Shown here: piece after piece, positions 7,489-15,253 of the stretch
Position numbering within the stretch: position 1 is the first letter of the stretch
Layout: each line of letters begins with the position of its first letter
From: DATAQC01 sp046263055
GTDB taxonomy: Bacteria; Actinomycetota; Acidimicrobiia; Acidimicrobiales; AC-14
Reading direction: 5' to 3'
Assembly (NCBI GenBank): GCA_046263055.1
Contig: JBHELO010000149.1
Span: forward strand, 1 to 17,908
DNA length: 17,908 nucleotides
The notes under the pieces: generated by a model
Database searches by the model: none
The model's input: the letters and a program-made list of their open reading frames with translations, nothing else
What the model was told of the DNA's origin: nothing
Translations under genes and position numbers: made by a program

Positions 7489-8742
7489 TCAGGTGCGGAC
7501 CTGGCCGTCGCCGCTGATCACGTACTTGGTGGTGGTCAGCTCCCGCAGGCCCATCGGCCCCCGGGCGTGGAGCTTCTGGGTGCTGATGCCGATCTCTCCC
7601 CCGAATCCGAACTGCTCGCCGTCGGTGAACCGGGTGGAGGCGTTGACCACCACCGCGGCGGCGTCCACCTCGGTGGTGAAGCGGCGGGCCGACGCCAGGT
7701 CACGAGTGCCGATGGCCTCGGTGTGGCCGCTGCCGAAACGGTTGACGTGGGCGATGGCGGCGTCGAGCGACGGCACCACCGCCACCGACAGCTTCAGGGC
7801 CAGGAACTCGGAGGCGAAGTCGTCCTCGGTGGCCGGGGCCATGCGCTCGGGGCCCACGATGGCGCGAGCCGCCTCGTCGCCCACCAGCTCGACGCCGTCC
7901 AGGGCGGCCGCCGCCCGGGGCAGGAAGTCGGCCGCCACCGCCTGGTGCACCACCAGTGACTCCGCGGCGTTGCACACCGACGGGCGGGACGTCTTGGCGT
8001 TGACGACGATGTCGAGGGCCTGGGCCAGGTCGGCGGCCTCGTCCACGTACACGTGGCAGTTGCCGTCGCCGTCGATGACGTAGGGCACGGTGGCGTGCTC
8101 CAGCACGGAGGCGATGAGTGACGGCCCGCCCCGGGGGACGAGGCAGTCCACCCACTCCCGGAGGCGCATGAGCTCCACCGCCGCCTCGTGGGAGGTGTCC
8201 TCCACCAGCACCAGGGCGTCAGCCGGGAGGCCGGCCTTGGCCACCCCTTCCCGGAGGGCCGAGGCCACCGCCTGGTTGGACGCGAGGGCGGCCGAGGAGC
8301 CCCGCAGGAAGGCGGCGTTGCCGGCCTTGAGGCACAGGCCGAAGGCGTCGCTGGTGACGTTGGGGCGGTTCTCGTACACGACGGCAACCACGCCGAGGGG
8401 CACCCGCACCTTCTGGATGCGCAGGCCGTTGGGCCGGACCCAGCCCTCGTCGACCGAGCCGACGGGATCGGGAAGAGAGGCCACCTGGCGTAGCCCGTCG
8501 GCCATGGCCTCCACCCGCGACGTCGAGAGGCGCAGGCGGTCGACCACCGCGGCGCCGGCGCCGCCCTCCTGGGCCCGGGCCACGTCGGTGGCGTTGGCGG
8601 CCAGCACCTCGTCGGCGCGCTGCACGAGGAGGTCGGCGGCGGCGGCCAAGGCGGCGTCCTTGGCTGCGGGGGGGGCGGTGGCCAGGGCCCGGGAGGCGGC
8701 CTTGGCCCGGCGGCCCAGATCCTCGAGCGGTGTGAGCGTCAC
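7489..8742 (-). CDS. proA: Glutamate-5-semialdehyde dehydrogenase (gamma-glutamyl phosphate reductase)
   Basis: ProA reduces gamma-glutamyl phosphate to glutamate-5-semialdehyde with NADPH, the second step of proline synthesis. The product from GTG 8742 is 417 residues, the usual length. Motifs include VPLGVVAVVYENRPNVTSDA, GNAAFLRGSS, DCLVPRGG, IDGDGNCHVYVD, and NAKTSRPSVCNAAE with the catalytic Cys257. The C-terminus has GEIGISTQKLHARGPMGL and LTTTKYVISGDGQ, both characteristic. The open frame continues upstream, but the family start and a TAACCT box seven bases before the GTG favour 8742 with a leaderless transcript. proB, usually adjacent, is not present upstream; the RTX gene is divergent there. 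moxR and coxE-like genes follow in a tight operon. Confidence 0.98.
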   Translation of the reverse strand: MTLTPLEDLGRRAKAASRALATAPPAAKDAALAAAADLLVQRADEVLAANATDVARAQEGGAGAAVVDRLRLSTSRVEAMADGLRQVASLPDPVGSVDEGWVRPNGLRIQKVRVPLGVVAVVYENRPNVTSDAFGLCLKAGNAAFLRGSSAALASNQAVASALREGVAKAGLPADALVLVEDTSHEAAVELMRLREWVDCLVPRGGPSLIASVLEHATVPYVIDGDGNCHVYVDEAADLAQALDIVVNAKTSRPSVCNAAESLVVHQAVAADFLPRAAAALDGVELVGDEAARAIVGPERMAPATEDDFASEFLALKLSVAVVPSLDAAIAHVNRFGSGHTEAIGTRDLASARRFTTEVDAAAVVVNASTRFTDGEQFGFGGEIGISTQKLHARGPMGLRELTTTKYVISGDGQVRT

Positions 8743-8755
8743 GAACCCGAGGTTA
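8742..8755 (-). promoter_or_regulatory. Leaderless-type -10 box for proA
   Basis: On the minus strand TAACCT (8755-8750) matches the actinobacterial TANNNT -10 and is followed by seven bases and then the GTG start. A transcript starting at the GTG would have no leader, which fits the absence of a Shine-Dalgarno. No -35 is seen. Confidence 0.55.
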
Positions 8756-8800
8756 CCGGGGGCGGCCGACCCGCCGGCGATCTCGGGGCGCCGTCCTTCG

Positions 8801-8829
8801 TTGCCCCGGTGGCCGTCACGGCCTAGCGT
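8801..8829 (+). promoter_or_regulatory. Sigma-70-type promoter for the RTX gene
   Basis: TTGCCC (8801-8806), a 17-base spacer and TAGCGT (8824-8829) give good spacing. The start would be near 8836, followed by GGAGG at 8853-8857, four bases before ATG 8862. This is the best-formed promoter plus ribosome binding site in the window. Confidence 0.55.
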
Positions 8830-8861
8830 CGCCGCCCACGCGCTCTCTCGATGGAGGCAGC

Positions 8862-9749
8862 ATGACCGCCAGAGCATCCCTCCGGGCCCTCGCCCCGGCC
8901 ACCCTGACGATGCTCGTGCTGGCCACGTCGGCGTGGCTGGCACCCGGGGTGGCCCAGGCCACCCCTTCCCCGGCCACCAACGGCCCGCACCCGCCCGCGG
9001 TCGCCGACGACCCGCCCATCACCCCAGGGTCGGGCTTCCAGTCCTTCTCGTGGCCGGGCGGGGGCACGCCCTTCGACGCCGAGGGCCCGTTCACCTATTC
9101 AGCGGCGGCCCCGTCGGTGGTCACCGTTACCGACGCCTTCTGCAAGGGTGACCAGTTCCAGGTGTTCGACAACGGCGTCGCGATCGGGACCACCTCGTCG
9201 GTGCCCGTCGACTCCTCGTGCGGTGTGGCCGGCACCACGTCCGACCCCGACGTCGCCGTCCACGACATCGGCTACAGCCACGAGAGCTTCCTCCTGCCCG
9301 CCGGCAACCACTCGATCACCATCCAGACCATCGTCAACCCCTTCCCGGGCGGCGGCGCCGCCTTCCTCCGGGTGGACACGTGCACGGTGTTCACGCCCGA
9401 CGCCAACGGCATCCTCACCGGTACCGACGGCCCGGACGTGATCTGCGGCACCGCGGGCAACGACAGGATCGCAGGTCTCGGAGGTGACGACCTGATCTTC
9501 GCCTTCGCCGGCAACGACCAGATCTCGGCGGGCGACGGCAACGACACCGTGTTCGCGGGTTCCGGCAACGACATGATCTCGGGGGGCGCCGGCAACGACG
9601 TGCTCGACGGCCAGCAGGGCGACGACCAGGTCGTGGGCGGCGACGGCGACGACGCCCTGTACGGCGGCACCGGCACCAACCAGCTGTCGGGCGGCACCGG
9701 GACCGACACCTGCCGCGACGGGACCACCGCCAGCTGCGAGCTGCCCTGA
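8862..9749 (+). CDS. Sec-exported RTX-repeat calcium-binding protein
   Basis: The 295-residue product has an N-terminal signal peptide ending near VAQA (about residue 34), so export is by the Sec route. Residues 45-186 form a beta-rich domain with FSYxxxA-type blocks and several Cys (FCKGD, SSCGV, VDTCTV) that could form disulfides; I do not recognise its family with certainty. Residues 187-285 are eleven nonapeptides of the GGxGxDxxx type, which fold as a calcium-loaded parallel beta-roll. The end is CRDGTTASCELP, with two Cys that may cap the roll. ATG 8862 has GGAGG four bases upstream. There is no type I secretion operon or lipase/protease domain nearby. It is likely a secreted or surface structural/binding protein rather than a toxin. 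It is divergent from proA and followed by a strong hairpin. Confidence 0.93.
   Translation: MTARASLRALAPATLTMLVLATSAWLAPGVAQATPSPATNGPHPPAVADDPPITPGSGFQSFSWPGGGTPFDAEGPFTYSAAAPSVVTVTDAFCKGDQFQVFDNGVAIGTTSSVPVDSSCGVAGTTSDPDVAVHDIGYSHESFLLPAGNHSITIQTIVNPFPGGGAAFLRVDTCTVFTPDANGILTGTDGPDVICGTAGNDRIAGLGGDDLIFAFAGNDQISAGDGNDTVFAGSGNDMISGGAGNDVLDGQQGDDQVVGGDGDDALYGGTGTNQLSGGTGTDTCRDGTTASCELP
9420..9716 (+). repeat. Eleven tandem 27-bp RTX nonapeptide repeats
   Basis: Consecutive 9-residue units run from GTDGPDVIC through GTAGNDRIA, GLGGDDLIF, AGDGNDTVF and GGAGNDVLD to GGTGTDTCR with no insertion. The aspartates at the sixth position, present in most units, are calcium-ligand positions. The last units (GGTGTNQLS, GGTGTDTCR) degenerate toward the C-terminal cap. 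Confidence 0.95.
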
Positions 9750-9785
9750 CCCGACCTGATGACCTGAGGTGACCGGGGCCTGACG

Positions 9786-9824
9786 CCCGTCCGGCGGCGC
9801 CCGGCACGGCGCCGCCGGAACGGG
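9786..9824 (+). terminator. Strong GC hairpin after the RTX gene
   Basis: A perfect 12-bp stem pairs TCCGGCGGCGCC (9790-9801) with GGCGCCGCCGGA (9808-9819) around a 6-base loop. Four more pairs (CCCG with CGGG) extend it past a single bulged A. It lies 37 nt after the RTX stop. No T-tract follows, as is common for actinobacterial terminators. It separates the RTX gene from the next operon. Confidence 0.6.
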
Positions 9825-9837
9825 TGACGGCCGGGCC

Positions 9838-9852
9838 TACGCTCGCCGGGTG
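9838..9852 (+). promoter_or_regulatory. Leaderless-type -10 box for the solute-binding-like operon
   Basis: TACGCT (9838-9843) is followed by six bases and the GTG start at 9850. This matches the TANNNT-to-start geometry seen at proA and supports GTG 9850 as start of both transcript and protein. No Shine-Dalgarno or clear -35 is present. Confidence 0.5.
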
Positions 9853-10893
9853 CGCCGGGTGCTCGCGGTGGTCGGGGCTGCCGCCATGGTGGCCGGCTCC
9901 CTCGCCCTGCGGTCGCGGCTCGACCGCCGCAGCGCCGAGCGGTCCCAGGTGCTCCGCCTGACGTGCGCCAGCGAGCTGGAGGCGGCGTGCGCCCGCCTGG
10001 CCACCGGCGACAGCCGGGTCAAGGTCACCGTGGAACCGGCGGGCGTCACCGCCGACCGCCTGGCCACGACGACCACCGTCGACAGCGGGCTCGACGGCTG
10101 GCTGGCGCCCGCCGCCTGGCCCGACCTGGTGGACCAGGAACGCCAGTCGCACGCCCTACCCGCGCTCTTCGCCGGGCCCCGTCCCACCGTCGCCCGCTCG
10201 CCCCTGGTCCTGGCGGTGTGGAAGGACCGGGCCGCCGCCCTCGCCCCCCGTTGCGGGCCGGGCGGTCTGGGCTGGACGTGCCTGGGCGAGGCGGCGGGCA
10301 CGCCCGGGGGGTGGCAGGCGGTGGCCGGCCACCCGGAGTGGGGCGACGTGAAGCCGGGCCACACCTCGCCGGCGTCGACCGCCGTCGGCCTCCTGGTGGT
10401 GGGCCAGGCGGTGGCCGCCTGGTTCGGGCGGGCGGCGGTGTCCACCGCCGACCTGGAGGACGACGGCTTCCAGCGCTGGTTCGGCGGCCTGGAGCGGGCG
10501 GTGCCGGCTCCCGCCGCCTCGCCCCTGCAGACGATGCTCGTCACCGGGCCTGCCACCTTCGACGCCGCCGCCACCACCGAGGCCGAGGCCGCCCCGCTGC
10601 TGGCCACCTCCGCCCGGCGGGACAGCGTCGACCTCCTCTACCCTGCACCCATGGCCACGGCGGACGTCGTGCTGGCCACCGGGCCGGGGGGCGGCGCCGC
10701 CTCCTCCCTGCGGGACGTGGCCGCCGGCCGGCCCGGGCGGGCGGCGCTGGCCGCCGCCGGGTGGCGGGTGGACGGGGAGCCGCTGGCCGCCGGCGTCCCC
10801 GATCGCCCGGCCCTGCCGACCGCCGCCGGCCTGCCACCGGCCGGCCTGCTCGACGCCCTGCGCTCCCAGTGGCACGGCGTGACGGGCCGATGA
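9850..10893 (+). CDS. Membrane-anchored solute-binding-like protein (no VWA domain)
   Basis: The 347-residue product starts with an uncleaved-looking signal anchor (MRRVLAVVGAAAMVAG) without a lipobox Cys, so it is probably exported and tethered. The rest resembles type 2 periplasmic binding proteins. GHPEWGDVKPGHTSPAST matches the GHPEWGPFRLGKTNPNFST segment of the next gene in the same relative position, so the two share an extracytoplasmic binding fold by duplication. It has two Cys in a CxxxxxxxxxxC-like pair near GWTCLGE and a short C-terminal tail. The ligand is unknown. The stop overlaps the next start by four bases (ATGA), so the two are translationally coupled. No permease or ATPase gene is present, so this is not an ordinary ABC importer component. 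Confidence 0.82.
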   Translation: MRRVLAVVGAAAMVAGSLALRSRLDRRSAERSQVLRLTCASELEAACARLATGDSRVKVTVEPAGVTADRLATTTTVDSGLDGWLAPAAWPDLVDQERQSHALPALFAGPRPTVARSPLVLAVWKDRAAALAPRCGPGGLGWTCLGEAAGTPGGWQAVAGHPEWGDVKPGHTSPASTAVGLLVVGQAVAAWFGRAAVSTADLEDDGFQRWFGGLERAVPAPAASPLQTMLVTGPATFDAAATTEAEAAPLLATSARRDSVDLLYPAPMATADVVLATGPGGGAASSLRDVAAGRPGRAALAAAGWRVDGEPLAAGVPDRPALPTAAGLPPAGLLDALRSQWHGVTGR

Positions 10894-12758
10894 CCGGACG
10901 CCGAACCCGTGGCCGGTGGTCCGGACCGCTGATGGTGGCGGTCGCCATCGCAGTTGTCGCCTCGGCCTGCACGCTCACCAGCTCCAACCGGGGTTCGGGC
11001 TCGGCGTCGCCCGGAACCTCAGCGGTGCCCAAAGGCTGCACGGCGGTGGACATGGTGTCGTCGCCCGAGAAGTTCGACCTGCTCACCGACCTGGCCCGGC
11101 GCTTCAACGGGTCGGCGGCGGCCACGTCGGGCGGCACCTGTGCGTTCGTGCGCCTGCGCAACACGTCGTCGGGGGCGGCCGAGCAGCTCCTGGCCGCCGG
11201 GTGGCCGGACGAGGCCACCAACGGCACCCGGCCGGTGGTGTGGTCGCCGGCGTCGAGCGCCTGGGGCGGGGTGCTCGACGAGCAGCTGCGCACCGCCGGC
11301 CAGCCGGCCATGGCCGCGGTGGCGGCGGGCGGCGCAGCCGGTGGGCCGGCGGCCACCTCCATCCAGGTGACGCCGCTGGTGATCGCCATGCCCCGACCCA
11401 TGGCCGAGGCCCTGGGCTGGCCCCAGGCGCCCATCGGCTACGCCGACATCCTCAAGCTGGCCCAGGACCCGGCCGGGTGGGGCGCCAAGGGGCACCCGGA
11501 GTGGGGGCCGTTCCGCCTGGGCAAGACCAACCCCAACTTCTCGACCAGCGCCCTGTCAGCCACCATCGCCGAGTACTACGCGGCCACCGGCAAGACGAGG
11601 GACCTGACCGCCGAGGACCTGGCCAGGCCCGAGGTGGATGCCTTTGCCCGGGCCGTCGAGTCGTCCGTCGTGCACTACGGCGACACGACCCTGACCTTCC
11701 TCAACGCCTGGTACCGCAACGACGCCCGGGGCACGTCGCTCACCTACGCGTCGGCGGTGGCGGTGGAGGAGAAGTCCGTCATCGACTACAACGCCGGCAA
11801 CCCCGACGGCATCCTCGACCCCGGCGAACAGCCCAAGCCGCCCCGGGTCCCCCTGGTGGCGATCTACCCGAAGGAGGGGACACTCTTCTCCGACAGCCCG
11901 TTCATCGTCCTCGACGCCCCGTGGGTGACCGACAAGGCCAAGGCGGCGGCCCACCTGTTCGAGCAGTTCGTGCTCAGGCCCGAGAACCAGCAGCGGGTGG
12001 TGGCCTTCGGGTTCCGCCCCGGCAACCCCAAGGTGGCCACCGGGCCGCCCATCGTCGCCGCCAACGGCGTCGACCCGAACCAGCCCCAGAACGTCCTCGG
12101 CCTACCCGACCCGCCCGTCCTGGTGCGGGTGATCCAGCTCTGGGCCCAGCAGCGCAAGGGCGCCCGGGTGCTGCTCGTGCTGGACGTGTCCGGGTCCATG
12201 GGCGACGCCGCCGACGCCGCCGGCCACACCAAGCTCGACCTGGCGAAGCAGGCGGCCGTGGACGCCCTCGGGCAGTTCAAGGACGACGACCAGGTGGGCC
12301 TGCGCATCTTCACCACCGGGGCCAGCCGGGCCCCGCCCACCGACTACGTGGACCTGGTGCCCATCGGCCCCATCGGCAGCTCGCGGGAGGCGCTGGCCAC
12401 GAAGATCCGCTCCCTGATCCCCGAGCAGGGGACGCCGCTCTACACGGCCACCGCCGACAGCTACACCCTGATCCGCGACAGCTACGACCCGGCCCGCATC
12501 AACGCCGTGGTGCTGCTTACCGACGGCAAGAACGAGGACCCCCGCAACACCGACGTGGAGGCCCTGCTGGCCACCCTGCGGGCCGGCAGCGAGGGCCAGT
12601 CCACCCGGCCGGTGCGGGTGTTCCCGATCGCCTACGGCAAGGACGCCGACCTGGCCACCCTCAACCGCATCGCCGAGGCCACCAACGCCAAGGCCTACGA
12701 CGCCACCAACCCGACCACCATCTCCACCGTGCTGGCCCAGGTCATCTCCAACTTCTGA
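10890..12758 (+). CDS. Lipoprotein with solute-binding-like and C-terminal VWA domains
   Basis: The 622-residue product has a signal peptide ending at SAC (Cys27), a weak lipobox because the -3 residue is Ala, so lipid anchoring is probable but not certain. Residues about 45-400 form an extracytoplasmic solute-binding-like domain (GTRPVVWSPASSAWGG, ITPLVIAMPRPMAEALGW-like strand, GHPEWGPF, RPENQQRVVAFGFRPGNP). From about residue 425 a VWA domain follows: VLLVLDVSGSMGDA with a full MIDAS DxSxS, GTPLYTA with the Thr, and VVLLTDGKNEDP with the Asp. This two-domain architecture is known in actinobacteria as substrate-binding and VWA domain protein, with no settled function. I recall such genes often lying near toxic-anion-resistance (TelA-like) genes; none is visible here. 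ATG 10890 is firm through its ATGA overlap. Confidence 0.95.
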   Translation: MTGRRTRGRWSGPLMVAVAIAVVASACTLTSSNRGSGSASPGTSAVPKGCTAVDMVSSPEKFDLLTDLARRFNGSAAATSGGTCAFVRLRNTSSGAAEQLLAAGWPDEATNGTRPVVWSPASSAWGGVLDEQLRTAGQPAMAAVAAGGAAGGPAATSIQVTPLVIAMPRPMAEALGWPQAPIGYADILKLAQDPAGWGAKGHPEWGPFRLGKTNPNFSTSALSATIAEYYAATGKTRDLTAEDLARPEVDAFARAVESSVVHYGDTTLTFLNAWYRNDARGTSLTYASAVAVEEKSVIDYNAGNPDGILDPGEQPKPPRVPLVAIYPKEGTLFSDSPFIVLDAPWVTDKAKAAAHLFEQFVLRPENQQRVVAFGFRPGNPKVATGPPIVAANGVDPNQPQNVLGLPDPPVLVRVIQLWAQQRKGARVLLVLDVSGSMGDAADAAGHTKLDLAKQAAVDALGQFKDDDQVGLRIFTTGASRAPPTDYVDLVPIGPIGSSREALATKIRSLIPEQGTPLYTATADSYTLIRDSYDPARINAVVLLTDGKNEDPRNTDVEALLATLRAGSEGQSTRPVRVFPIAYGKDADLATLNRIAEATNAKAYDATNPTTISTVLAQVISNF

Positions 12759-12760
12759 CG

Positions 12761-13498
12761 GTGGTCGACCACCTTCCCTCGCGCTACCGCACACCGGCCA
12801 CCGCCCGGGCCGTCACCGCCCCCTCGGCGGTGCTGGCCGCCGGTGTCGGGGCGTCGGTGGCCATCCTGGCGGGCGCCCCCCTGGCCGCCGCCGCGGTGGT
12901 GGGGTTGGCGTGCTGGGCGGGCCGGGTGGCCCTCGGCCTTCCCCGCCGTCCCCGGGCCGAGCGCATCGACCCGTCGGCGGTGGCCGAGCCGTGGCGCGGC
13001 TTCGTGCGCAGCGCGGTGGCCGCCCGCGACCGCTTCGAGCGGGCGGTGGCCACCACCGACCCCGGCCCCCTGCGCGACCGCCTGTCGGAGCTGGCCGCCC
13101 GGGTGGCCACCGGCGCGTCCGAGGCCTGGCGGGTGGCCAAGCGGGCCGACGCCCTCGACCGGGCGGTCGCGGAGATGGACGCCCGCGGCGTGCAGGCGCG
13201 CCTGGAGCGCTGCCGGGCCGACCTGGCGGCCACCCCGGGGCGACCCGAGCTGGCCGCCACCATCGAGGCCCTGGGCAACCAGCTGGCGTCAGCCGAGCGG
13301 CTGGCGGCGGTGACGGCCGGCGCCCGGGACCGCCTGGCCCTGGTGGACGCCCGCCTGGACGAGGCGGTGGCCCGAGCCTTGGAGCTGTCCCTCCAGGCCG
13401 GCGACGCCGGCGACGTGGCGTCCCTCGGCACCGCGGTCGACGGCGTGGTCGGCGAGCTGGAGTCCCTGCGCCAGGCCCTGGACGAGACCGGGCGCTGA
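12761..13498 (+). CDS. Membrane-anchored coiled-coil protein of unknown function
   Basis: The 245-residue product begins at GTG 12761, three codon-positions past the upstream stop, with no visible Shine-Dalgarno, so it is probably coupled to the VWA gene. Residues about 18-60 are a hydrophobic hairpin (AVLAAGVGASVAILAG then AAAAVVGLACWAGRVALGL) that could be one or two membrane passes. The remainder is Ala/Arg/Glu-rich helix with heptad-like spacing and no Cys beyond position 190, fitting a long cytosolic or periplasmic coiled coil. I do not recognise a named family. Its position as third gene of the solute-binding/VWA unit suggests it is a membrane partner of the VWA lipoprotein. It ends 15 bases from the convergent phosphoesterase stop. 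Confidence 0.85.
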   Translation: MVDHLPSRYRTPATARAVTAPSAVLAAGVGASVAILAGAPLAAAAVVGLACWAGRVALGLPRRPRAERIDPSAVAEPWRGFVRSAVAARDRFERAVATTDPGPLRDRLSELAARVATGASEAWRVAKRADALDRAVAEMDARGVQARLERCRADLAATPGRPELAATIEALGNQLASAERLAAVTAGARDRLALVDARLDEAVARALELSLQAGDAGDVASLGTAVDGVVGELESLRQALDETGR

Positions 13499-13513
13499 CG
13501 GGAGGCGGCTCGG

Positions 13514-15232
13514 TCAGCCCGGGGGGCGGGTGACCGGGCGGCGGCGGGCGGTCTTGGCCGAGGCCCGGAACAGGCTCACCGCCTGGTCGGCCGGGAAGAC
13601 CTCGCCGGTGCGGGCGGCCAGCGCTTCGGTGGCGCCGGCCCTGGCCGCCCGCCGGCGGGCGGCCACCGTGGTGGGGTGGCGGCGCAACTTGGCCTCCACC
13701 CGGGCAGCCAGGGCCACCAGCTCCCGGTCCACCGCGCCGGTGGCCACCGGCGACGCCGAAGTGCCCGGTGCGGCGGGCGGGCCGGGCGAGGGAACGGCCC
13801 CGGGTGAGGGAGCGGCCAGGGGCGCGCCTCCGCCGGGGCGGTCGGCGGCCAGGCCGCCCAGGTCGGGGACGGGCGGCGGGCCTCCGGGCTCGGCGTGGCC
13901 GGGCGCCGGCCGGGGGCGGGCCAGGCCCGACCCGGCGACCACCGCCGCGAAGGTGGCGGCGTGGCGATCGCGGTTGGTGAGGGGCGCGGCGTCGGGGGCG
14001 AACAGGGCGCGCAGGGTGGCCGGCAGGCTGGCGTGCTCCAGCACCTCGGGGACGAGGGTGTGGGGTGCGATCCACGGTGACACCAGGACCGTGGGGACCC
14101 GGACGCCGAGGCGGCGGAAGTCGAAGCGCGGGCTGGTGGGCCGGTGGGCACGCCGGTCGGCCAGAGCCCGCAGCCAGGCCCCGAGCCTGCGGGTCAGCCC
14201 CCGCCAGCTGTGGTCGGCGGGCGGGAAGGTGGCGGGCGGGCGGACGTGGTCGTACAGCCCGCCATGCTCGTCGTAGGTGACGACCAGCAGGGTCCTGGCG
14301 AACAGGTCGGGGTTGGCCCGCAGGGACTCGTAGACGGAGGCGATGAGGGCGTCGCCGGCCCGGAAGTCGTCGTCGGTCTCCGCGTTGTTGTGGGGATGCT
14401 GGCTGTTGGTGCGCCGGGGGGCACCCGCTGGGCTGTAGAAGCCGTTGTGGGCGGGCTCGATGAACGAGTAGGTGGCCAGGTCGCCCCGGCGGGCGTGGTC
14501 GGCGAACTGCACGGACTCGAACCAGTTGCCGATGCGGGACCGGCGGCGCAGGAGGAAGTCCACGAACGTGGTGGGCCGCCACAGGCGCGGGTAGCACCAC
14601 ACCTCGGGGGTGCCGTCGTAGTAGATGCGCCAGGTGGCCTTGTGCTTGCCCAGCAGCTCGAAGATGGTGCGGTCGTAGTAGAGCCCGCCCTCGATGTTCA
14701 CGGTGCCACCCGAGGTGGCGGCGTGGGCGAAGTTGCGGTTGGGCCACGTCTCGCCCGGCAGCGAGCTGAACCAGCCCGTGCACAGGGCGAACTCGCGGGC
14801 CAGGGTGGCGAGGGCCGGGCAGTGGACGTCGGGGTCGAGGCAGCGCATAATCACGCCGCCCTCGCCGGGACCGGCCACCGTCTCGTAGCTGCGCACGAAC
14901 CCGCCGTTGGTGGCCACGTCTCCGGCCCGGCCGATCTGGGCCAGCGCTCCCTCGTGGCTGTGGTCGGGGTCGACGCCCCACGGCACACCGTCGGCGCTCA
15001 CCGGGACCGCCACACCCTGCCCGTCGGGGTTGGAGAAGCGCCCGGGCGTCAGGCCGTCGAACCCGGCGGCCGGGTGGCGGAGGAACCCCAGGAGGTGGTC
15101 GAAGGAGTGGTTCTCCAGCATGAGGACCACCAAGTGGTCGATGCGGGGCCCGCCGCCGGGGTCGACGGGAGGACCGCCGGTTGCCGTCGGCGCCCCGGTG
15201 TCGGCCACCGCGGCCAGGGTACCGGCCGCCAC
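13514..15232 (-). CDS. Phospholipase C / acid phosphatase-family phosphoesterase with C-terminal extension
   Basis: The 572-residue product belongs to the alkaline-phosphatase-like superfamily branch of bacterial phospholipases C and AcpA. It has LENHSFDHLLGF (E40, N41 metal region), SLPGETWPNR with T162 four residues before R166 as likely nucleophile, TYDEHGGLYDHV with Asp/Glu/His metal ligands, and GVRVPTVLVSPWIAPHT. About residues 440-500 are a Pro/Gly/Ala linker, then a basic helical tail of about 70 residues ending KTARRRPVTRPPG, not part of the core family. The start is GTG 15232. Only about 30 residues precede the catalytic core and there is no Tat or Sec signal, although relatives are mostly exported. 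The frame is in register with the upstream TIR gene, separated by one TGA. The substrate (lipid head group or phosphate monoester) is not decided by sequence. Confidence 0.94.
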   Translation of the reverse strand: MAAGTLAAVADTGAPTATGGPPVDPGGGPRIDHLVVLMLENHSFDHLLGFLRHPAAGFDGLTPGRFSNPDGQGVAVPVSADGVPWGVDPDHSHEGALAQIGRAGDVATNGGFVRSYETVAGPGEGGVIMRCLDPDVHCPALATLAREFALCTGWFSSLPGETWPNRNFAHAATSGGTVNIEGGLYYDRTIFELLGKHKATWRIYYDGTPEVWCYPRLWRPTTFVDFLLRRRSRIGNWFESVQFADHARRGDLATYSFIEPAHNGFYSPAGAPRRTNSQHPHNNAETDDDFRAGDALIASVYESLRANPDLFARTLLVVTYDEHGGLYDHVRPPATFPPADHSWRGLTRRLGAWLRALADRRAHRPTSPRFDFRRLGVRVPTVLVSPWIAPHTLVPEVLEHASLPATLRALFAPDAAPLTNRDRHAATFAAVVAGSGLARPRPAPGHAEPGGPPPVPDLGGLAADRPGGGAPLAAPSPGAVPSPGPPAAPGTSASPVATGAVDRELVALAARVEAKLRRHPTTVAARRRAARAGATEALAARTGEVFPADQAVSLFRASAKTARRRPVTRPPG

Positions 15233-15253
15233 GCCGTTGGCGCCGGCCGAGGG

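Noticed and set aside
9420..9716. Regular 27-bp repeats as a possible CRISPR array
   Set aside because: The repeats are coding RTX nonapeptides without unique spacers.
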